A stretch of 6,247 nucleotides of DNA from an uncultured Oscillospiraceae bacterium (lineage in GTDB: Bacteria; Bacillota; Clostridia; UBA1381). Of this stretch, positions 1 to 5,795 are shown in pieces. The notes under the pieces are model-generated. The model had not been told where the DNA came from and made no database searches. It saw only the letters and a list, made by a program, of their open reading frames with translations. The stretch is taken from positions 1-6,247 of the forward strand of contig CAMCPC010000077.1 in assembly GCA_945876665.1 (NCBI GenBank), read 5' to 3'. How positions within the stretch are numbered: position 1 is the stretch's first letter; each line of letters opens with the position of its first letter. Both the position numbers and the translations under genes were made by a program.

Positions 1-2064
1 CAGACCCGCACTCACACCCCTCACCGGATCCTCCACACCCTCACCGGCTTCCGAAAAAGCAACAATCACAATATCGCCTTCCTCCTGACCGCACCTCATA
101 TTAAAATCAGTAAAGTCCATGAAATCGGTATGTATCACCACTACACTTTCATCACGTTCAGCTGCAAGCTTCCTCAACTTGCCAATCTGCTCATAGAATT
201 TAGCCATGCTGTACAATCTCGTTTTTCTGTCAAGATCGAGCATTTCTTTCAACTTGCGTTCCTTTTCCGTATCCTTGTCCGCCTGAGAAACATACATGGT
301 CAGAATTTTCGTTGCGACATTAAGCTCCTGCAGCTCTTCTTCCTTCCAAGGTCTGTCATGACCAAATCGGACACACTCAAACATATAGAAATAATTATCC
401 GATGTGGTGTTGGCAATATAAAGAGCTTCATTCTCCATATTCTTTTCAATTTCACGGACTAACTTAAGAGAAAAGCCCTCTCCATTTTTAATATTTATTT
501 CAAAAACAGGGTTTTCTTCAAAATAGTTACGGAAACGCATAATGTCTGAATGAACATAATATCCGCTTTTGGACGAAAAACTTCTGTAATCAAGCTCCGT
601 ACACCAGTCATGCTTTATCGCGATAAGATCCTCTCCGCAGTCCACATACAAAACACGCAGTCGATCAAATTTAAAACGCTCCGTTATATATCTCATAATT
701 CTGGCAATAACATTATCGCTGCTTTTCGCACCTGCCGAAAGCTCAAGAAATACCTTCATCATGTCCTTTGATTCAAGCAGTTCATCATTATTTACATCAA
801 GAACTTCATAGCCTATGGCGCGTCCGCTGATTTCTGACATTTTTTTCTTCTCGAAAACCTGCCATTGCGCCTTTCCTGTATTTTTGACATAATAAAGAGC
901 CTTATCGGCTTTTTCAAACATATCCTTATATGTAACAGCCTTGTCAAATGCAGTTCCCAGCACCACACCTATACTACAGGTTATACTACTCTTATCCGCA
1001 GTCTGGAACTTTTTGAAGGAATCAATAATTTCGTCCGCCTTTTTGCATATTTCCTCATTAGTGCTCTCTTTTATAAATGCAAAAAATTCATCACCGCCGT
1101 AACGGCCTACTATACCCTTGTTTCCGATAACCTGTGTCAACGCGTTTGCTGCCATTTCAATCACAGTATCTCCGTAAAGATGTCCGTACGTATCATTTAC
1201 GTTTTTAAAATCATCAATATCCATCACCAGCAACGCATTATCATGCCTGTCCGGATTTTTATGAAGATACTTGTTTATTCTGTCAACAGCAGCATTTCTG
1301 TTGTAGATATTAAGCATCGGATCCATCTCTATCTTACGCTTCAGTTCCTTTTCATGCCGCTTTTCATTCTCAATATTGCTGATTATTCCATATATACGGA
1401 CAGGCTTCCCGTCTTCATCATGCACAAATTGTCTGTTCATGCGATACCATTTCCAGTCTTTGTCGCACGGAAGCTTCATACGAGTTGAAAGCAATTTTTC
1501 ATTTTCATCATACGCAAGCTTAAAAAAGAAATCTACACTGTCCGGCGCTACTCCGCCGCCACGCATATAGCTTTCATAATCCGATATATGGAATTCTTTT
1601 ATTGTATGATTTTCCCTTGACGGAATATAAAATGAAGCAGTATTTTCAATAATATCATTCTCGAATACAATATTATTAGAAGCGCACAGCGCCATTGTGT
1701 ATTTATCCTTATCATTGCGGAGGTTCTGAATTATCCTGTACTGCTCAGTCACATCCCACAATACACCTAAAAGCAGGTCTTTATTATACCTGCGTACTGA
1801 CATACAAACCATGCGGCTTTCCTTGCCCACATCGCATCTGTAATTCACTTCCGCAGTGCCGATATTTTTCAATTTTTCATCAAGATTAAAAATAATCTCT
1901 TTATCGTCTTCATTTATATTCAGAAACTTGTAATTTTCATTCGCAAAATGAGAATAGTATTCCTCATTAGCATATGCAATTTCTATATTATTGTCAATGC
2001 TGAAAGCTACAAGTCCGCATGGGATTTCATCATATGCGTTATTCGGGAAATAGTTTCTCGTCAT
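1..2064 (-). CDS. Multidomain PAS-PAS-GGDEF-GAF-GGDEF signalling protein (putative diguanylate cyclase), 3' end beyond window
   Basis: This frame is open for 688 codons from the ATG at 2064-2062 to the window edge, without a stop. The start is fixed by a perfect AAAGGAGG 5 nt upstream. No signal peptide or membrane segment is visible, so the protein should be cytoplasmic. Domains by eye: PAS at about 10-110 (ending in WDVTEQY, 103-109); a second PAS at about 115-235 with a PAC-like end (W204, W206, then DEDGKP); GGDEF at about 240-405; a GAF-like domain at about 420-585 (ending RPWKEEEL near 572); and a second GGDEF-like domain from about 610. The first GGDEF has NIYNR (252-256), DIDDFKNVNDTYGH from 282, GRYGGDEF (GGDEF at 323-327) and KADKALYYVKNTGK near 385, so it should convert 2 GTP to c-di-GMP. 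The I-site position reads GNKG instead of RxxD. The second GGDEF is degenerate (DFMDFTDFN at 647-655, where cyclases have DIDxFKxxN). Proteins of this layout in Clostridia often end in an EAL domain, which could lie off-window. The sensed ligand is unknown. Confidence 0.88.
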   Translation of the reverse strand, partial: MTRNYFPNNAYDEIPCGLVAFSIDNNIEIAYANEEYYSHFANENYKFLNINEDDKEIIFNLDEKLKNIGTAEVNYRCDVGKESRMVCMSVRRYNKDLLLGVLWDVTEQYRIIQNLRNDKDKYTMALCASNNIVFENDIIENTASFYIPSRENHTIKEFHISDYESYMRGGGVAPDSVDFFFKLAYDENEKLLSTRMKLPCDKDWKWYRMNRQFVHDEDGKPVRIYGIISNIENEKRHEKELKRKIEMDPMLNIYNRNAAVDRINKYLHKNPDRHDNALLVMDIDDFKNVNDTYGHLYGDTVIEMAANALTQVIGNKGIVGRYGGDEFFAFIKESTNEEICKKADEIIDSFKKFQTADKSSITCSIGVVLGTAFDKAVTYKDMFEKADKALYYVKNTGKAQWQVFEKKKMSEISGRAIGYEVLDVNNDELLESKDMMKVFLELSAGAKSSDNVIARIMRYITERFKFDRLRVLYVDCGEDLIAIKHDWCTELDYRSFSSKSGYYVHSDIMRFRNYFEENPVFEINIKNGEGFSLKLVREIEKNMENEALYIANTTSDNYFYMFECVRFGHDRPWKEEELQELNVATKILTMYVSQADKDTEKERKLKEMLDLDRKTRLYSMAKFYEQIGKLRKLAAERDESVVVIHTDFMDFTDFNMRCGQEEGDIVIVAFSEAGEGVEDPVRGVSAGL
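11..47. repeat. Two imperfect 17-nt GC-rich repeat units with 20-nt period
   Basis: On the plus strand, 11-27 reads CTCACACCCCTCACCGG and 31-47 reads CTCCACACCCTCACCGG. The copies differ only by one base gained and one lost, which cancel in length. They are separated by ATC. Positions 1-50 contain 33 G/C, compared with 18 of 60 in an ordinary stretch of the same gene (1921-1980). No third copy is seen at the same period on either side. The repeat lies inside the reading frame of the GGDEF protein, in the second GGDEF-like domain just after its Gly-Asp pair (663-664). Confidence 0.6.
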
Positions 2065-2069
2065 ATTTT

Positions 2070-2077
2070 CCTCCTTT
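2070..2077 (-). promoter_or_regulatory. Ribosome binding site of the GGDEF gene
   Basis: The minus strand reads AAAGGAGG followed by AAAAT and then ATG. This is a full-length match to the anti-Shine-Dalgarno sequence with 5-nt spacing. It settles the start codon at 2064, since the frame lies off the window at its other end and could not be judged by length. Confidence 0.85.
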
Positions 2078-2083
2078 CCCGCC

Positions 2084-2127
2084 ACCGTTTCTTTGCATAA
2101 TTATATACTATTCTATCACGAAACGGT
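2084..2127. repeat. 8-bp perfect inverted repeat around the GGDEF gene promoter
   Basis: The left arm ACCGTTTC is at 2084-2091 and the right arm GAAACGGT at 2120-2127, with 28 nt between them and 36 bp from centre to centre. The arms do not extend further. They enclose the predicted -10 hexamer (2110-2115) and an exact TATAAT (2100-2105). The arm nearer the gene is 6 nt upstream of the Shine-Dalgarno sequence. This could be a pair of operator half-sites, or an RNA stem if transcription starts upstream of both arms. The repeat is directly visible; its role is inference. Confidence 0.5.
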
Positions 2128-2138
2128 ATATAAGTAAA
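2110..2138 (-). promoter_or_regulatory. Predicted SigA-type promoter of the GGDEF gene
   Basis: On the minus strand, TTTACT (2133-2138) and TAGAAT (2110-2115) are separated by 17 nt, matching the -35 and -10 consensus at 4 and 5 of 6 positions. The expected transcription start is near 2103, giving a leader of about 40 nt. An exact TATAAT also occurs at 2100-2105, but the hexamer 17 nt upstream of it (TACCGT) is a poor -35. In AT-rich DNA such matches arise by chance, so confidence is modest. Confidence 0.4.
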
Positions 2139-2199
2139 TATGCTTTTCTACAAAAAACATATTGCGATTTTATGAACTTTAGACAAATTTTGTATTGTT

Positions 2200-3297
2200 T
2201 TATAACAGTGAGTTTTTGTATATTTCCAGTATTTCCGATCTATCAGGACAATGAATGCTGTTTTTCACGCCGCCTGCCATGTTGGCAATATCCGCATACA
2301 TTTCAAGCTCAGCCAAAACAAAATTTTCCGTTTCACCAAGAATTTTGTGAAGCTCCGCCTTAAATTCATCAACCGTTTTCATTCCCATACAATCCAGAAT
2401 ATCATGTATTTTTTCGGGAGCGAATTTTTCTGTATACTCCATAAACTCTCCGAGAAGAAGTCCGTTGGCTCTGCCGTGGTCTATGCCCTTGAAGTATGTA
2501 AGGGAATATCCCATAGCATGTACAGCAGTGGTTTTCGTCTGTGAGATAACCACTCCGCCGAGCATAGAAGCATATAAAAGCTTTTCCCTGTCCTCGTCTG
2601 TAAATTCTCCGCTTGCAAGATTATCAAACTCCGACGCAAGAAGCCTTATTGCCTCCCTTGCGATAATATCAGCCATGATATTTGCACGCGCCGACATCAT
2701 TCCCTCAACCGAATGTGACAGCGAATCTATAGCCGTATTTACAGTTGTTTTAAGGCTTAGTTTCTTCATATATTTTGCGTCAAGCAGAGCGTATGCAGGA
2801 AAAAGACACGGTGCGGCAATACTTGTTTTCGTCTGCTTTTCGTGGTTTGTCAGTATGGAATACGGAGTAACCTCCGAGCCTGTACCTGCAGTTGTAGGGA
2901 TGTGTATCATAGGAAGCGCCTTGTTTCCTATATTCCCGCTGAATAAATCCTTTCTGTCAATATCAGATACAGCAAGCAGCGCTATAGCCTTTGCCGCGTC
3001 CATAGGTGAACCGCCGCCTATCGCAATAACAAAATCTGCTTCCTCCTCCATTGCCATTTCCGCGCCCTCGTAAACACATTCAACTGTCGGATTACTCATA
3101 ACCTTATCAAAAACCGCATATTCGATATTGTTTTTGTCAAGCGCCCATATAACGTCATCAAGTGAGCCGTTATTCTTTGCGGAACACTTTCCTGTGACAA
3201 TCAGCGCCTTTTTTCCCATTTTGAATACGTCCGCGTTATTTCTTACACACTCTTTTTCTGCTATAACCTTTGTAGGCATATGAAAGTCCAGCTTCAT
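2200..3297 (-). CDS. Iron-containing (class III) alcohol dehydrogenase
   Basis: This 365-residue protein belongs to the Fe-ADH family of NAD(P)-dependent alcohol dehydrogenases, which interconvert alcohols and aldehydes or ketones in the cytoplasm, and is close to the family's usual 380-390 residues. The N-terminal half holds the nucleotide-binding signature GGGSPMDAAKAIA (94-106) and PTTAGTGSE (134-142). The C-terminal half has the metal ligands D191 and H195 (in AIDSLSHSVEG), H260 (AVHAMGY) and H274 (GIDHGRANG), all four present. No aldehyde dehydrogenase domain is fused to it. The ATG at 3297 is preceded by GAGGGG with a rather long 12-nt spacer; the TTG in between is followed at once by an in-frame TGA and cannot be the start. 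It sits between the hisS terminator and a separately promoted signalling gene, so it is probably monocistronic. The substrate (ethanol, butanol, propanediol, lactaldehyde or other) cannot be read from the sequence. Confidence 0.93.
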   Translation of the reverse strand: MKLDFHMPTKVIAEKECVRNNADVFKMGKKALIVTGKCSAKNNGSLDDVIWALDKNNIEYAVFDKVMSNPTVECVYEGAEMAMEEEADFVIAIGGGSPMDAAKAIALLAVSDIDRKDLFSGNIGNKALPMIHIPTTAGTGSEVTPYSILTNHEKQTKTSIAAPCLFPAYALLDAKYMKKLSLKTTVNTAIDSLSHSVEGMMSARANIMADIIAREAIRLLASEFDNLASGEFTDEDREKLLYASMLGGVVISQTKTTAVHAMGYSLTYFKGIDHGRANGLLLGEFMEYTEKFAPEKIHDILDCMGMKTVDEFKAELHKILGETENFVLAELEMYADIANMAGGVKNSIHCPDRSEILEIYKNSLL

Positions 3298-3318
3298 AAC
3301 AAATCACAACCCCTCAAT

Positions 3319-3378
3319 TATGAAATCATATATTAATAGTATATCACCATTCAATAAATTTTACAATATGAAATTATG
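3319..3378. repeat. Repeated TATGAAATYATR motif flanking the adh promoter
   Basis: On the plus strand TATGAAATCATA (3319-3330) and TATGAAATTATG (3367-3378) match at 10 of 12 positions, 48 bp apart. The first copy is itself a dyad (TATGA-AA-TCATA) at the expected transcription start. The second adjoins the predicted -35. This placement is typical of a repressor's paired sites, but the sequence is AT-rich and chance is a real alternative. Confidence 0.35.
3338..3366 (-). promoter_or_regulatory. Predicted SigA-type promoter of the alcohol dehydrogenase gene
   Basis: On the minus strand TTGTAA (3361-3366) and TATACT (3338-3343) are separated by exactly 17 nt. Transcription should start near 3331, leaving a leader of about 33 nt before the ATG at 3297. 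The promoter lies just after the terminator of the preceding operon, which supports independent transcription of this gene. Confidence 0.55.
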
Positions 3379-3399
3379 TAATCCAACTACTCACACATC

Positions 3400-3435
3400 A
3401 AAAATCCGACAGACGGAATTGTCTGCCGGATTTTT
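3400..3435 (-). terminator. Intrinsic terminator after hisS
   Basis: The arms 3400-3414 and 3421-3435 form a 15-bp stem with a 6-nt loop. Read as minus-strand RNA, the only non-Watson-Crick position is a G.U pair and the stem is followed by a U run, as expected for a terminator of hisS. Read on the plus strand, that position becomes an A-C mismatch, so the minus orientation is favoured. It begins 16 nt after the hisS stop codon and separates the ftsW-murG-hisS operon from the adh promoter. Confidence 0.88.
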
Positions 3436-3451
3436 TTGAAAGAAAAGGAGT

Positions 3452-4678
3452 TTACTTGCTTAATTCTCTTATTTCCTCGCCAAGGAAGCAAAAGCCGTAA
3501 TATCCCTTTGACTGAATTTTATCAAGGAATTTTGAAAGCTTTTTCGGCTTCTCGTAAATTACAACGTCATATTCGCCGCGCATTTCCTCAGCTGCCTTTA
3601 TCGCTTTTACAACATCTGCCTTGTCATGCAGAAGCGCAATTTTCTTCTTTGTGTCGGGGATTTTGTAGCCTGCTTCGGTAAGCAACGCGAAAATTCTCTC
3701 AAAGCCGATTGAAAAACCAACGGCAGGTATATTCTCACCTGTGAACTTACCGATAAGATTATCATATCTGCCGCCGCCCGCGATTGAGCCTTTGAATTTG
3801 TCGCTTACTATTTCAAATACTGTGCCTGTGTAATATCCCTGACCGCGTACAAGCGAAATATCAAAATTAATGCTGTATGCGTCCTCGGAAAGCTCCTCAA
3901 CTGACTTTATAATCGTTTCAACGCTCTCGGCAGCTTCTCCGCCGCACACTTCCTTTACACTCTCAAGCGTAAGCGGCTTTGATATTATTTCGCCGAATTT
4001 TGCGATTGCGTCTGCGTCAAAGCCCTTGTCCGTAAGCTCGCCCACAACGCCCTCGGCGCCGATTTTGTCAAGCTTGTCAAAGGTGATGCAAACGCTGTCA
4101 AGCTGATTTTCCTCAAAGCCTACGTTTGACAAAAGCGCTCTTAGTATACGTCTGTCGTTTATTTTTACGGTAAAGTCCTTTATATCAAGCGACAAAAGCG
4201 CCTTTGCCGTTGTGTGGATAAGCTCAATCTCGGAGCTTATTGACGATGAGCCGATTATGTCAATATCGCACTGAACAAATTCGCGAAGTCTGCCCTTCTG
4301 CGGTCTTTCCGCGCGGTATACCTTGTCTATCTGTATGCACTTTGCAGGCAAAACAAGCTTTTCCCTGTTATTTGCATAGTAGCGCGAAAGGGGCAGTGTA
4401 AGGTCATAGCGCAATCCCATATCACACAGATTTTTTTCATCGCCGCTTTCAACAGCCTTTGTCAGCTTGTCTCCGCGCTTCAAAATCTTGAAAATAAGAT
4501 TAAGATTGTCGCCGCCGTCGCTCTTATCAAGGTTCTCAATATCCTCCACCGCCGGCGTCATAATACGCTCAAACCCCGCGTCAATATATGTGTTTAGTAT
4601 TTGGGTCTGCAAATAATCTCTCAGACGTACCTCCTCGGGAAGATAATCATTTGTACCCTTTACTGTTGTGATTTTCAT
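3452..4678 (-). CDS. hisS: Histidyl-tRNA synthetase (RYDLT type, short anticodon-binding domain)
   Basis: This class II aminoacyl-tRNA synthetase charges tRNA-His with histidine in the cytoplasm. The 408-residue protein has KGTNDYLPEE (7-16), TPAVE (41-45), GLRYDLTLPLSRY (88-100), motif 2 (KVYRAERPQKGRLREF from 119, then QCDIDIIG), the histidine-specific loop LVRGQGYYTGTVFEI (276-290) with its Arg at 278, AGGGRYDNL (300-308) and motif 3 GFSIGFERI (321-329). Motif 2, the histidine loop and the C-terminal region argue against the HisZ paralogue. E. coli and B. subtilis enzymes have RPEGT where this one has RYDLT, and RGLDYY or RGLEYY where it has RGQGYY. The anticodon-binding domain (about 345-408) is roughly 25-30 residues shorter than usual, and the terminator follows immediately, so no frameshifted remainder exists. 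The start overlaps the murG stop as ATGA, with AAGGAG 7 nt upstream, which implies translational coupling. Confidence 0.93.
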   Translation of the reverse strand: MKITTVKGTNDYLPEEVRLRDYLQTQILNTYIDAGFERIMTPAVEDIENLDKSDGGDNLNLIFKILKRGDKLTKAVESGDEKNLCDMGLRYDLTLPLSRYYANNREKLVLPAKCIQIDKVYRAERPQKGRLREFVQCDIDIIGSSSISSEIELIHTTAKALLSLDIKDFTVKINDRRILRALLSNVGFEENQLDSVCITFDKLDKIGAEGVVGELTDKGFDADAIAKFGEIISKPLTLESVKEVCGGEAAESVETIIKSVEELSEDAYSINFDISLVRGQGYYTGTVFEIVSDKFKGSIAGGGRYDNLIGKFTGENIPAVGFSIGFERIFALLTEAGYKIPDTKKKIALLHDKADVVKAIKAAEEMRGEYDVVIYEKPKKLSKFLDKIQSKGYYGFCFLGEEIRELSK

Positions 4679-5784
4679 TTGGTTTCTCCTTTTGACATTT
4701 TTAGCATTAAATCGTAAATTTTTTCAAGCGCGTCCGTTTTTGCCAGCTTTTTAAGATTCGCTGACATTTCATCGAGCGCGTGCTTGTTTTCCGCCATAGA
4801 CATCATCTTATTGTAAAGCACATCGGCAGACAACTCGCTTTCAACTATCACTGCCGCCGCGCCGCTTCGCTCAAATTCGCGCGCGTTCTGTTCCTGATGA
4901 TTTCTTACAACATTCGGTGACGGAATAAGGATTGACGGTTTGCCAAGCGCCGCAATTTCGCTGACGGTTATCGCGCCCGCGCGTGATACCACAAGGTCAG
5001 CCGCCGCCATACATTCAGCCATGTTATCTATATAAGAAACAACCTTTACATTCTCGGAAAGCTCAATGCCTCTTTCCTCAATCTTATTCATTATCTTTTC
5101 GTAGTTTCTGTCGCCCGTTCCGAACAGAAGCTCAATTTTATTATCCTTAACTATTCTGTCGAGCATATCAATGACAGTGTCATTGATTTTATCCGCGCCC
5201 AGACTTCCGCCGAATATAAGCACAAACGGCTTCTTTATGCCAAGCTTTTCACGCGAAGCAGTATAATCCGCCTTAAGGATTTCACCGCGTATGGGATTAC
5301 CCGTAACAACGCACTTTTCCTTATGGTTCATGTGATTTATCGTTTCCTCAAAGCTTAAAGCAAGATAGCTTACATACTTTTCCGCGCCGCGAACCGTTAG
5401 TCCCGGATACACATTCTGCTCATGGATAAGCGACGGAACACCTGTCTTTTTTGACGCAATCGCCACAGGTCCGCTTACGTAACCGCCCGTACATACGATA
5501 CAATCAGGCTTGAATTCCTTTATAATCTTCTTGCAGTCGCTGTTTGCTTTCAGCAGCTTTTTTACAACAGACACATTCTTTAAAAGATGCTTTCTGTCAA
5601 AGCCTGCTATATCAATAAATTCAAGCTTATATCCTGCCTTCGGCACAAGTTTTGTTTCCATACCGCTTTTTGTTCCGATGAACAGCGCCTCAAAATCCTT
5701 ATCCTGTGACGCGGCATAATCCGCTATTGATATGGCAGGATTTATATGTCCGCCTGTTCCTCCTCCTGCGAATATAACTCTCAT
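4675..5784 (-). CDS. murG: UDP-GlcNAc:lipid I N-acetylglucosaminyltransferase MurG
   Basis: MurG adds GlcNAc from UDP-GlcNAc to lipid I on the inner face of the cytoplasmic membrane, giving lipid II for peptidoglycan. It is a GT-B fold enzyme of family GT28, and 369 residues is the normal length. The N-terminal acceptor domain shows AGGGTGGHINPA (6-17, with H13), CTGGYVSGP (98-106) and HEQN (121-124). The C-terminal donor domain shows GNPIRGE (162-168), FGGSLGADKIN (191-201), SRAGAITVSEIAALGKP (267-283, with R268 and E276) and the NHQEQNA segment (295-301). An Asn seen after HEQN...GLT in E. coli and B. subtilis MurG is Val131 here. The ATG has AGGAG 8 nt upstream, and that site overlaps the ftsW stop codon, so translation is probably coupled to ftsW. 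Its 3' end overlaps hisS by 4 nt. Confidence 0.97.
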   Translation of the reverse strand: MRVIFAGGGTGGHINPAISIADYAASQDKDFEALFIGTKSGMETKLVPKAGYKLEFIDIAGFDRKHLLKNVSVVKKLLKANSDCKKIIKEFKPDCIVCTGGYVSGPVAIASKKTGVPSLIHEQNVYPGLTVRGAEKYVSYLALSFEETINHMNHKEKCVVTGNPIRGEILKADYTASREKLGIKKPFVLIFGGSLGADKINDTVIDMLDRIVKDNKIELLFGTGDRNYEKIMNKIEERGIELSENVKVVSYIDNMAECMAAADLVVSRAGAITVSEIAALGKPSILIPSPNVVRNHQEQNAREFERSGAAAVIVESELSADVLYNKMMSMAENKHALDEMSANLKKLAKTDALEKIYDLMLKMSKGETK

Positions 5785-5795
5785 ACTTTATTCTC

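Noticed and set aside
865..1488. A 207-codon open frame on the plus strand
   Set aside because: It lies antisense to the GGDEF and PAS coding region, has no recognisable protein features or proper ribosome binding site, and is explained as a shadow of the minus-strand gene.
2183..2193. Palindrome ACAAATTTTGT after the adh stop codon as a terminator
   Set aside because: It is short, contains only A/T plus one C-G pair, has no loop room and is not followed by a T run on the minus strand.
2465..3073. A 202-codon open frame on the plus strand
   Set aside because: It is antisense to the alcohol dehydrogenase, whose family motifs are unmistakable. The Ser/Ala/Ile-rich product is typical of a shadow frame.
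3298..3310. TTGTGATTTGTT before the adh start as a possible Rex redox-repressor site
   Set aside because: Only one half resembles the Rex consensus (TTGTGA); the required inverted TCACAA half is missing at the correct distance.
3436..3500. Frameshift explaining the short C terminus of HisRS
   Set aside because: Only about 16 nt separate the stop codon from the terminator stem, so there is no room for lost coding sequence in another frame.
3452..4678. Possibility that this is HisZ, the regulatory subunit of ATP phosphoribosyltransferase
   Set aside because: The full motif 2, the histidine loop with its Arg, and a C-terminal anticodon-binding region are present, and no histidine-biosynthesis genes are adjacent.
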